DNA of 28,593 nt from a virus, in the IMG/VR virus record IMGVR_UViG_3300025770_000073, positions 1 to 28,593 of that record; one strand, 5' to 3'. Numbering within the stretch: position 1 is the first letter of the stretch; each line of letters starts with the position of its first letter. The notes beneath the pieces were generated by a model that saw only the letters and a list, made by a program, of their open reading frames with translations, ran no database searches and was not told the origin of the DNA. Both the position numbers and the translations under genes were made by a program. Positions 5,396 to 12,700 of the stretch are shown here, piece by piece.

Positions 5396-5556
5396 TGTTT
5401 TGCACCGAGGATATATGGAAGGCCACCGATCAGTGGTGGGAAGGTGGACCTGAACCCAAAGAGTGTGAGGGTTGTGATGGGCAAGTGGAAGATGAGTTAG
5501 CTGATGACAGTGAGTTCTGCGTGGAGTGCTTAGAGATAGCGGAGCATGTAGGATGA
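5395..5556 (+). CDS. Small acidic zinc-binding-like protein, 53 aa
   Basis: A short ORF starting in the TAATG overlap with the gene before and ending in the ATGA overlap with the gene after. It has two C-x2-C pairs (C24/C27 in CEGC, C42/C45 in CVEC) 14 residues apart and a strongly acidic body. The overlaps on both sides and the paired cysteines support a real gene. It resembles the other small double C-x2-C proteins of this region in layout, not in sequence. Function unknown. Confidence 0.65.
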   Translation: MFCTEDIWKATDQWWEGGPEPKECEGCDGQVEDELADDSEFCVECLEIAEHVG

Positions 5557-5744
5557 GCCTCACTAAACGATTCTTCTCTACGCTATTAGAGCTTGAAGTA
5601 TACATAGATTGGGCAGAAGAAAACAAAGAGACAGCAAAGTTTTATGTCGGTGGCGTTGATGTCAGCGAGTCATTAACGTCGAGCGAAAAAGAAGACGCAT
5701 TCAAACAGATGGAGGAAAGTTATGAGCGCAGTATCAGATCATGA
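5553..5744 (+). CDS. Hypothetical small protein, 63 aa
   Basis: Not recognised. The ATG at 5553 overlaps the TGA of the previous gene (ATGA). The protein is mostly helical with an acidic second half. Its end overlaps the next gene by 23 bases; that gene's ribosome-binding site (GGAGGA) is inside this one. Confidence 0.65.
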   Translation: MSLTKRFFSTLLELEVYIDWAEENKETAKFYVGGVDVSESLTSSEKEDAFKQMEESYERSIRS

Positions 5745-6675
5745 GGTGGAAGTAGAGCAGGCTCGTGTTGAAGTGGATCACCTCAATCGCATACAGGTGG
5801 GTGATGACATTGGCGAGAATGAGCTTTGGAATCACGCAGGGTCAGTCGAGGTAACTTATGATGATCTTCGACAGATCCCTACGCCAGAAGACACCGCTAC
5901 TTACACGGCGATAGGTCATGCGGATATGGCCGAGACCTTATACAAACACGCAGATCGGCTGATGGCGCCGAAGGACTTCTATCTGGCAGGGCAGAAGTAT
6001 CTGGTGAGTAAGAATGGGGATCGCATGTTCTTCATTCACTCCTACCGCAACGGTGACACGGGCATGCAACTGGCACTGGCGGGTCGCAACTCCCTCGACA
6101 AGTCTATGCTGGCCGCGATTGCAGTGGGTGGTAAGGTTATCGTCTGCGATAATCTCGCTATGATTACTGAGGATGGTATCACAATCATGCGAAAGCATAG
6201 TGGGAATGCACGGAATCACCTGAATGATCAGATCATCTTGGGCATGGTCAAGGCTACTGATAACTGGGATGATATGCGCCGAGATCGGGATTTCATGGTA
6301 GAGACTAAGGTCGATCAGCACCACGGATATCGGTTGATGGGTGAAGCAAAAGCTTTGACGGCTAATAATAAGTCTGCATCGAAGAGGTTACTGTCATCTA
6401 ATAAGGAGTGGTCGGCAGCACAGTCGTATTGGGAAGATCAGAAGCATGAGTATGAGGGAGGCAACCGCACCCTATGGGCGTGGTATAACTCCTTCACCGT
6501 GGACATGAAGAGTCTTAAGCCAGAGTTGCAACTGGCACAGCACTCGTCGCTTCATGCCGTAGCAATGAACTCAACCTTACACCGGAAGTTAGGTGGTGAT
6601 GAAGAGGTTAGCGAGGGACATCGGTTCGGCCAGATCATAGAGGATTTAACAACCAACAGGGTAAGCGATGACTGA
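5722..6675 (+). CDS. DUF932-like phage protein, 317 aa
   Basis: The central part (about residues 85-170) shows the pattern of the phage and plasmid DUF932-type family: a conserved GRNSLDKSMLAAIAVGGKVI stretch, then VCDNLA, then a short segment and an RKHSGNA motif. In relatives this reads 'RNSHDKS...G.R.FVCDNLAF....K..RKHT'. The function of the family is not firmly known; members sit in phage and plasmid early regions near recombination or replication genes, as here. The C-terminal half (about 180-300) is helical. The start at 5722 has GAGGA just upstream. Confidence 0.65.
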   Translation: MSAVSDHEVEVEQARVEVDHLNRIQVGDDIGENELWNHAGSVEVTYDDLRQIPTPEDTATYTAIGHADMAETLYKHADRLMAPKDFYLAGQKYLVSKNGDRMFFIHSYRNGDTGMQLALAGRNSLDKSMLAAIAVGGKVIVCDNLAMITEDGITIMRKHSGNARNHLNDQIILGMVKATDNWDDMRRDRDFMVETKVDQHHGYRLMGEAKALTANNKSASKRLLSSNKEWSAAQSYWEDQKHEYEGGNRTLWAWYNSFTVDMKSLKPELQLAQHSSLHAVAMNSTLHRKLGGDEEVSEGHRFGQIIEDLTTNRVSDD

Positions 6676-7174
6676 TCCTGATTATGTGCCAAGCTCCACC
6701 CCTCGTCGGGCATTGACGAGGGGTGCGGTTGAGCGGGCCAGTAAGATATATGCTTCTGTAAGCCAAGCGGCAGGGTCATTGGGCGTTCACTCATTGACAT
6801 TCAAGAGGGCTTTGGAACGCTATGGAATCGCGGGGCCGAAGAGTAAAGACCGCTACTCTTTGGCCCCCATAAAAGCAAAGATGGGAAGGAATGGAGACTG
6901 GGATGGATGGGCGCGTCTATCTGCTGCGGTCGTAGCAAGTTCATTCCATGAGATCCAACGACTACAGGAGGGTATCAATGAAAGGCATTGCCGTGAGAAG
7001 GATCGGGATGAAAAGCAATCGGATATAGATACTATCGTTAGGGCATTGAAGAACCCCTTGAATCCGTTTGTAGTGTATCTGGACTGTAAGGGGCATCATA
7101 TAGACGACGCGCACATAGAGAGAGCATTGGAACTCATCAAGGAAAAGGTTGAGGGAAAGGGAGTTGACCTATGA
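6668..7174 (+). CDS. HTH-containing hypothetical protein, 168 aa
   Basis: Residues 24-53 (ASKIYASVSQAAGSLGVHSL and the following TFKRALERYG) read as a helix-turn-helix: 'S.S.AA..LGV....F.RALE..GI', similar to the recognition region of phage transcription regulators. The rest is helical with no known domain. It overlaps the DUF932-like gene by 8 bases and the next gene by 4. It could be a DNA-binding regulator, but no family is assigned with confidence. Confidence 0.6.
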   Translation: MTDPDYVPSSTPRRALTRGAVERASKIYASVSQAAGSLGVHSLTFKRALERYGIAGPKSKDRYSLAPIKAKMGRNGDWDGWARLSAAVVASSFHEIQRLQEGINERHCREKDRDEKQSDIDTIVRALKNPLNPFVVYLDCKGHHIDDAHIERALELIKEKVEGKGVDL

Positions 7175-7377
7175 GTATGACACGGCAGCACTTCAAAGAG
7201 ATTGCAAGCGAGTTAAAGCGTGTCTCGGCAAGTCATGAGACATGCGTTGCAATGGCCCGTGCTTGCATGAGATTCAACCCGAACTTTGCTGTGTATCTAT
7301 TCTTCTGTGCTTGTGGAATTGATGCGGATGAGGCGAGTAGTTTAAAGGATGACTTCTTAACGGAGTGGGTTGTGTAA
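7171..7377 (+). CDS. Hypothetical small protein, 68 aa
   Basis: Not recognised. It starts within an ATGA overlap with the previous gene. It is helical with several Cys and a modestly hydrophobic stretch (FAVYLFFCACGI, about residues 39-50) that is too short to be called a membrane helix. Confidence 0.6.
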   Translation: MSMTRQHFKEIASELKRVSASHETCVAMARACMRFNPNFAVYLFFCACGIDADEASSLKDDFLTEWVV

Positions 7378-7389
7378 AGGGAGAATGAT

Positions 7390-7644
7390 ATGAGCGATAA
7401 ACAGTATTGGGATTGCGACCATTGCGATGAACGATATCCGTTGTCAGGATACACGCAATACGAATGGGAGGAGGTTGATGGTGAAGTGTATTGGCTTTGT
7501 TGTGTTTGCTATGATGTTGCTAGGCAATTCAATGACGAGCCTAATTCTCAGTTGAAATCATATAGGTTCCGGATCAGGAGGAGTGGAGCTACATATAGGT
7601 TCCAGATCCAGATTAAAAAGGAGACCGATATCTCAGGTGCGTAA
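7390..7644 (+). CDS. Zinc-ribbon-like small protein, 84 aa
   Basis: The ATG at 7390 follows AAGGGAG. It has C-x2-C at C9/C12 (CDHC) and C37/C38/C40 (CCVC), 24 residues apart, with aromatic residues between, consistent with a zinc finger. Near the C-terminus the segment YRFRIRRSGATYRFQIQIKK contains a short internal repeat that is also visible in the DNA (ATATAGGTTCCRGATC twice, around 7560 and 7595). The basic tail may bind nucleic acid. Confidence 0.62.
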   Translation: MSDKQYWDCDHCDERYPLSGYTQYEWEEVDGEVYWLCCVCYDVARQFNDEPNSQLKSYRFRIRRSGATYRFQIQIKKETDISGA

Positions 7645-7654
7645 CGACAATGTA

Positions 7655-7683
7655 TTGACATTACAACTTACGGAGGTTATATT
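7655..7683 (+). promoter_or_regulatory. Strong sigma70-type promoter, probable
   Basis: TTGACA (7655-7660, full match) and TATATT (7678-7683, five of six) are 17 bases apart. Transcription would start near 7690, after the ATG of the small membrane gene at 7684, so this promoter would serve the Gam-like gene rather than the membrane gene. Confidence 0.6.
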
Positions 7684-7803
7684 ATGAGGGGCAGAGTAAT
7701 AGATAAAGCATTCGCTGTAGTGACGGTGGTGTCATGTTCTTACATCGTCATTCATGTCTTCATCCCTTTTCTAATGGAGGTCTTTGGTAATGGAGGACAT
7801 TAA
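7684..7803 (+). CDS. Small membrane protein, 39 aa
   Basis: A short ORF with a good ribosome-binding site (CGGAGGTTATATT before the ATG). After a basic start (MRGRVIDK) it has one hydrophobic segment, about residues 9-33, long enough to span the membrane (AFAVVTVVSCSYIVIHVFIP onward), then a short tail. It overlaps the start of the Gam-like gene by 14 bases. A strong promoter lies across its start codon. The function is unknown; single-helix early phage proteins often act on the host membrane, but nothing specific supports that here. Confidence 0.6.
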   Translation: MRGRVIDKAFAVVTVVSCSYIVIHVFIPFLMEVFGNGGH

Positions 7804-8341
7804 CGTAGAACCAACAAGGCCCCACGCTGGCCGCGCAGTAGATGGAAGTGAGAAGCCTATCGTTGATGCGATCCAAGCGGAGGAAGCAATTGAGTATGTT
7901 CTCTACTGGGAAAAAGAAAAGGAGAAAGTTAAGGCTCATGTGGAAAAGCTCAGAGGTAGGGCTGATAAGTATGAGATGAATGAGAATGCTCGGATTGACC
8001 GTAAGATACAGTATCATACCGACAGGTTGAGGAACTTTACGGTTGATGAGATCAAGCATAAGAAAGAAAAGTCAGTCAACTTAGCGACAGGCACATTGAG
8101 CCTAACAAAGAGGCAGCCAGAGATTACCATCTTCCAAGAGATTGAATATAGGAAGTGGGTATCAATGCAGGTAGCGCATCATGGAATGCGGAATGATGAC
8201 TTCTACACCATCAAGGAACCAGTTGAAGGTAAGATCAGTAAGGAAAAGCTGAATAAGTATTTCAAGAAGACCGGAGAGATCCCCCAAGGGGTGCAAGTGG
8301 AACACCACGAGGACACCTTTAAGGTTGAAGGATTGGATTGA
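7790..8341 (+). CDS. gam: Gam-like host-nuclease inhibitor
   Basis: Resembles the Mu/lambda-type Gam family, which protects linear DNA ends from host exonucleases. The first 95 residues form the long charged helical region. A conserved block follows (SVNLATGTLSLTKRQPEI, compare 'K.V.L.TGTL..R...P.I'), and the C-terminal part has IKEPVEGKISKEKLNKYFKK then 'G.IP.GV.VEH.ED.FKVE', matching 'K...DK..LK..L..GE..PGV.I...E.F.V'. At 183 aa the length fits the family. The ATG at 7790 has GGAGG nine bases before it. Gam next to a RecT-like protein and SSB makes a recombination set. Identification is from remembered family pattern. Confidence 0.78.
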   Translation: MEDINVEPTRPHAGRAVDGSEKPIVDAIQAEEAIEYVLYWEKEKEKVKAHVEKLRGRADKYEMNENARIDRKIQYHTDRLRNFTVDEIKHKKEKSVNLATGTLSLTKRQPEITIFQEIEYRKWVSMQVAHHGMRNDDFYTIKEPVEGKISKEKLNKYFKKTGEIPQGVQVEHHEDTFKVEGLD

Positions 8342-8367
8342 CATTGCATAAATAGGTTAAGTGTAAT
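8338..8367 (+). promoter_or_regulatory. Strong promoter for the RHH-recT pair
   Basis: TTGACA (8338-8343, full match; it shares bases with the gam stop codon) and TGTAAT (8362-8367, five of six) are 18 bases apart. The -10 box is the left arm of the operator at 8361-8383. Confidence 0.7.
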
Positions 8368-8383
8368 ACATTCATCATTACAC
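8361..8383 (+). promoter_or_regulatory. Probable operator of the ribbon-helix-helix protein
   Basis: GTGTAAT (8361-8367) and ATTACAC (8377-8383) form a perfect 7-bp inverted repeat centred in a 23-bp site that covers the -10 box and start point. The first gene downstream encodes a ribbon-helix-helix protein, a class that usually binds such short palindromes at its own promoter. A lone ATTACAC half-site is seen at 5211-5217. Confidence 0.6.
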
Positions 8384-8414
8384 CCCAAGTAACTCTATGT
8401 AATGGAGGTTAATG

Positions 8415-8705
8415 ATGAGTAATTCTAAAGACGGAGATAGGAAGACGCATATCATGCAGATCCGTATCCCCGGAACTTTATGGAAGAAGTTTCAGATACT
8501 ATGTGATCAGTCGGATGCCACTCCATCTGAAACTGTTAGAGAAATGATTCGTAATGTTGTTCGTGAGTCCCGTAATCTTGATGCTCTACTAGCGGAACAC
8601 GAACAGAACATAAGAACGAGAATGAAATCCCCTGCTGAAGTCGCGTCTGAGACAGCAACTAATCTCAAGAAAGATTCGGTGAAGTGGGAGGACCCCCCAA
8701 ACTAA
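8415..8705 (+). CDS. Ribbon-helix-helix (Arc/CopG-like) regulator, 96 aa
   Basis: The N-terminal 50 residues follow the ribbon-helix-helix plan: a short beta strand with alternating basic and polar residues (KTHIMQIRIPGTLWKKFQIL), a first helix, then SDATPSETVREMIRNVVRES as the turn and second helix. These proteins dimerise and insert the ribbon into the DNA major groove. The C-terminal half is charged and flexible. The ATG at 8415 is six bases after GGAGG; the one at 8412 is too close. It probably represses its own promoter and so controls the RecT-like gene directly behind it. Confidence 0.78.
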   Translation: MSNSKDGDRKTHIMQIRIPGTLWKKFQILCDQSDATPSETVREMIRNVVRESRNLDALLAEHEQNIRTRMKSPAEVASETATNLKKDSVKWEDPPN

Positions 8706-8713
8706 GGAGCAGT

Positions 8714-9781
8714 ATGCCTAATCTTGCTACGTATTATTCTCCCACCTCTATAGATGATGCGGTGCGCGTATCATCTGCCCTTGCTGCGTCGGGTATGTTC
8801 CCCGATGTCAAGAAACCTGAGCAAGCTTTCGCTAAGATGATGGCGGGAGCAGAGCTTGGGTTCGGCCCCTTCGCTGCGCTCAGTGGTGTTGATATTATAC
8901 AGGGAAGGCCAGCGATCCGCGCTAACTTAATTGCTTCAGCAGTCAAAGCTAATGCCAAATACGACTTCCTTGTGAAAGAACATACTGAGACTAAATGCAC
9001 AGTAGAGTTCTTTGAAATCTTTGGAAGTGGAACGTTGAGTGAACGGCACAGTATTGGCACATCAACCTTCACAATGGATGACGCAAAGAAAGCTAGTCTT
9101 ACCAGCAAAGCTGTATGGAAACAATATCCACGCAACATGCTATATGCCAGAGCAGTAAGCAATGGTGTGCGCTGGCATTGCCCTGATGTATTCCACGGAT
9201 CAACAGTCTACACACATGAAGAGTTAGGGGCTGAAGAACCTATTGAAGTGGAGAGTATTGTGATCCAAGAAGACAAGCCGACAGAAAAAGAAAAAGCAAT
9301 CGAACAAGTAGTTGATACATTAAATGGGGATGTCGAAGAGCCGCCGCCTACCCGTGACATAGGTGAGCAGTCCAATCGTTTCTATAGATTTCTGGAAGCG
9401 ATGAAGGCTGAGAAAGCCCGCATCGGTGTGCCGCTATACTATAGTGTGCTTCGTGAGCATGGATTAGACAAGAGTAATAGCGTTGGCAAGATGGACTTTG
9501 CTAAGATGGGTAAGGTCTATAGTGCCGCTAAGGAATGCGGTGACTACCGAGAAGAAGATTACTCTTGGCGTAGGACATTAGACTGTGTTGAAAGTCGACG
9601 AATGCGCCGAGCAGAGAAAGAGAAAGTATCTTCTATTGCCGATATATTAGGTGGTATTATTAATCAACCACCATTACTAGATGAGGTCGACAGTGCGGAT
9701 GACCTTAGTGTTGGATACGAACCCGAAGACAGGGAGAAGATAGTTACTAAGTTCAGCTCAGAGTATTACCAAGCAGATTAA
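8714..9781 (+). CDS. RecT-like single-strand annealing protein
   Basis: Residues 1-170 match the RecT-type annealing family in order: an opening helix (IDDAVRVSSALAASGMFPDV), a 'QAFAKMMAGAELGFGPFAAL' segment (family: 'A..ki..G.ElGi.P..Al..i.vi.Gkp.l.A'), then VDIIQGRPAIRANLIASAVK, and then WKQYPRNMLYARAVSNGVRW and C-P-D-V (family: 'W..yPr.ML.aRA.s...r...Pdv'). Such proteins anneal complementary strands in phage recombination. The C-terminal half (about 180-355) is charged, helical and not assigned. The start at 8714 follows AAGGAG. No partner exonuclease is seen nearby; the Gam-like protein upstream could make one unnecessary. A terminator follows. Confidence 0.75.
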   Translation: MPNLATYYSPTSIDDAVRVSSALAASGMFPDVKKPEQAFAKMMAGAELGFGPFAALSGVDIIQGRPAIRANLIASAVKANAKYDFLVKEHTETKCTVEFFEIFGSGTLSERHSIGTSTFTMDDAKKASLTSKAVWKQYPRNMLYARAVSNGVRWHCPDVFHGSTVYTHEELGAEEPIEVESIVIQEDKPTEKEKAIEQVVDTLNGDVEEPPPTRDIGEQSNRFYRFLEAMKAEKARIGVPLYYSVLREHGLDKSNSVGKMDFAKMGKVYSAAKECGDYREEDYSWRRTLDCVESRRMRRAEKEKVSSIADILGGIINQPPLLDEVDSADDLSVGYEPEDREKIVTKFSSEYYQAD

Positions 9782-12700
9782 TTCCCTAAGCCGAGTGATT
9801 GGAGTGGGCTAATCCCTCCAGTTGCTCGGCTTTTTTTATTCTCATCTGGATCATACTTCTTGAGGCCAGTGAAGTATAGCCAATCATACTTCTTGCCCTT
9901 TAGTAAGTTGCCCATATCAATCTCCTCTCCGTAAAGCCTCCTCACCGTAGATGGAAGAGCAAAGGACTGTGCTGCGCGCAGTGCCTTGTGGTTTGCTTGC
10001 TCCATCCCCCCATCAATCAGCGAAGTCATCATCCCCGTTACCTTAGTCATCGTGTCACCGAATGGACCCATAAGATTCTTTACCACGGAACCTGGGAGAC
10101 CGTAGCGGCCGCTATCTTTTACCATATCAGCGGGGATGTCATAGGCTGGTGGCGTTGTGCGATCACTGATGTTAGTACCCGGCAAGGCATACGCCCCACC
10201 ACCGATTAAGGCGAAGTAAGCAATAGCATGCTTAGCTAAGGGTGCGTAGTCATCTGAATTACTAAACCTCTTACCATCATGCCCCTTCGTCAGTGCCTTG
10301 GCTACTAAGCCGAGGGTGAAGTCCGTCTGGTGCATGGGGTATGACTTGAACATAAGAAACAAGCGGCCCACTGGACTGCGTAGGATAGGTGCTGTCCCTG
10401 CACGGGAGAATGAGAAGTGGGTTTCTTCTACCAGTTCACGAGCCTTATGTAATGAAGCACCGTGTCCATCACCCATCTCTATATACTCTTTATAGGCGGC
10501 GAGTAATGTGGTTTCACGGTTGACCTCTTCCGAATACTTGGCAATGAACATGGACTTGTCTTGTAGATACTTGAGCGATCCCGCTGGCCCATCAAGGAAC
10601 TCTTGCTGCCTACCTACATCTCTACTTATACCCGACTCAGCAATGAGATCGGATATATTACGTCCGTTAAACGTCTTGTCTTTACCCACGCCGAAGACCG
10701 TGTGAGCATAACCCCAAGCTACATTCTTAGCCTTTAGCATCGCCAGCACATTGGTTAGAATCTGTGTCTGGTTAATCATACCATGTGCTATATTCAACCC
10801 TAGCTTAGCTACGATTTGTGTGCGGTATAAAAAGTTAGAAGTAGATGCGGCCATGTACGGGTTATTCGCTGCATTGCGGGTATCGTCTATACGCTTAGCT
10901 AGTACGCCACGTATCTTCTTGAGTGCGGCCTTCTCCTTCTTATCGCCCGTGACACGATCCCTCAAGCGAGTCATGTCATCCAACTCATTGAGCCACTTGC
11001 GTGATTCGAACATTAACTCAGAGTCATTAGGATTCAGTCGCGCACGTTGTAGTATAGCCGCGTCCTTACCACCAATGAACCCTACCAGCCGATCTACAGT
11101 AGAGTTAAAGACATGACTATCACTAAAGACATGGGCTACCTTTTGTCTAAAATCAGTAGGCATACCCATTGCATAGCGTAGGTATTTAGATAAGTCCTCT
11201 GCGATGTCTTGGTTGCCTTCGCTTACGAGCTTAAGCATTGCACTGCGCCCATGCTGTGCTATCTTGTCATTCGTAATCTTAGCAGACGCACCACGGATAT
11301 ACATACTCATGACTTGCTGGTAGTCATGCTCAAAGTGATCAAGGTTCGCTTCGCGCTTACGCAAGTGCCTGAACCCACGGCTCGGTGCTTCCGGTGATTC
11401 AATGGGTGCATCTGCCCCGAAGTCTTCCATCATAGATTTGAGCTTGCGGTTGGATGCGTTATCCATCGTGTTGCTTACCGAGGCCGCAACGTATTCGCCC
11501 GACCTATCAGAGAAGATATGAGGGATGTAGTAAGAGATACGCTTATTTTTCCCCAACCCTAAGTCATCTGCTATGGAGTTAGTCAGGCGAAGGTGCATGT
11601 CAATAGCTTCATTGATGTTGGGATTCTTAGCCATCGAAGGGTATGCTTTGATAGCAGTTGCCCTTGGCGCACCGTTGTTCATGTCCTCAACGACATTAAA
11701 GAAGTCATAGAATAACTTCTTCGTGTCTTCCTTTTTAATATCACGCTGCACTTTACCAGAAATCTGGTCTAGTATGTTGGCATTGTGCGGGATGCCTGTA
11801 ATAAGCTCTTCGATGTTCTGTAAGGTATCTCCCCCCTGCACGTAGTCCATCCACTTACCTTCCAACGACTGCTTCTCTACGGTCAGTCGGACGGTGTTAC
11901 GTATAGCCATTGCACTCATAGGGTGTGAACCAAAGCCAAGGACCTTGCTCGTTGGCACCCAGAACTTACGGAAAAGCGTATGCAGTGGGCCTCGCGCCTT
12001 ACGCTGCACATCTTCTGGTATCTCCATGTCGGCGTACTCTTGCAAGGGTGGGTTCTGCACGGGATCATTACCGAACCTTCTGCTATTTCCAGCCTCAGCC
12101 ATGCGATCAATGTCGTTTATTGCTCGGCTATTTCTCCTCGTCTTCACTGTAATAAGGTCTTCCGTAAGCCGATCAATGTGTTCGTTCGCACTTGCAACTG
12201 TAATGTTATCAGGTAGAAACTCCAGCGAGTGCATCTCGTTCAGCGTATCATCTTTCCTAATGGCATTAATTAAACCAGCTAGCCTCTCTCTCTGTTCAGC
12301 GGTAGCGGGGGATGCGCCGCCGACCTGAGTGGGGGTAGAAGTGAAGGGAAAGTTACTAGGCTCTATAGATTCCGCAGCTTCTTGAATGGGCCTGCCAGTG
12401 ACACTGATCTTCCACCCCTTCGATGTCCTATACCACCGATCTTTCCCTGTCTTGTCATTGCGTATCATTACCGCATCCTCGGCGGTATCAACGACAGTCC
12501 CTTCGATGGTCTGCTTGGCACTAGGCGAGATAGCTCGGCCGATCGCGCCCATATCGTCGGGCGAAAATTCCGAGTGTTGCTGTAGGGCGTTCGACCTTTT
12601 GATCCCTAACTTCTCATCGGTCTTCTCTGCAAAGTTATTATGATTACGGTTGCCTTCCTCAAAGCGAGGCGTTTCAGTTGGGTTCTCTGGCTTATCTATA

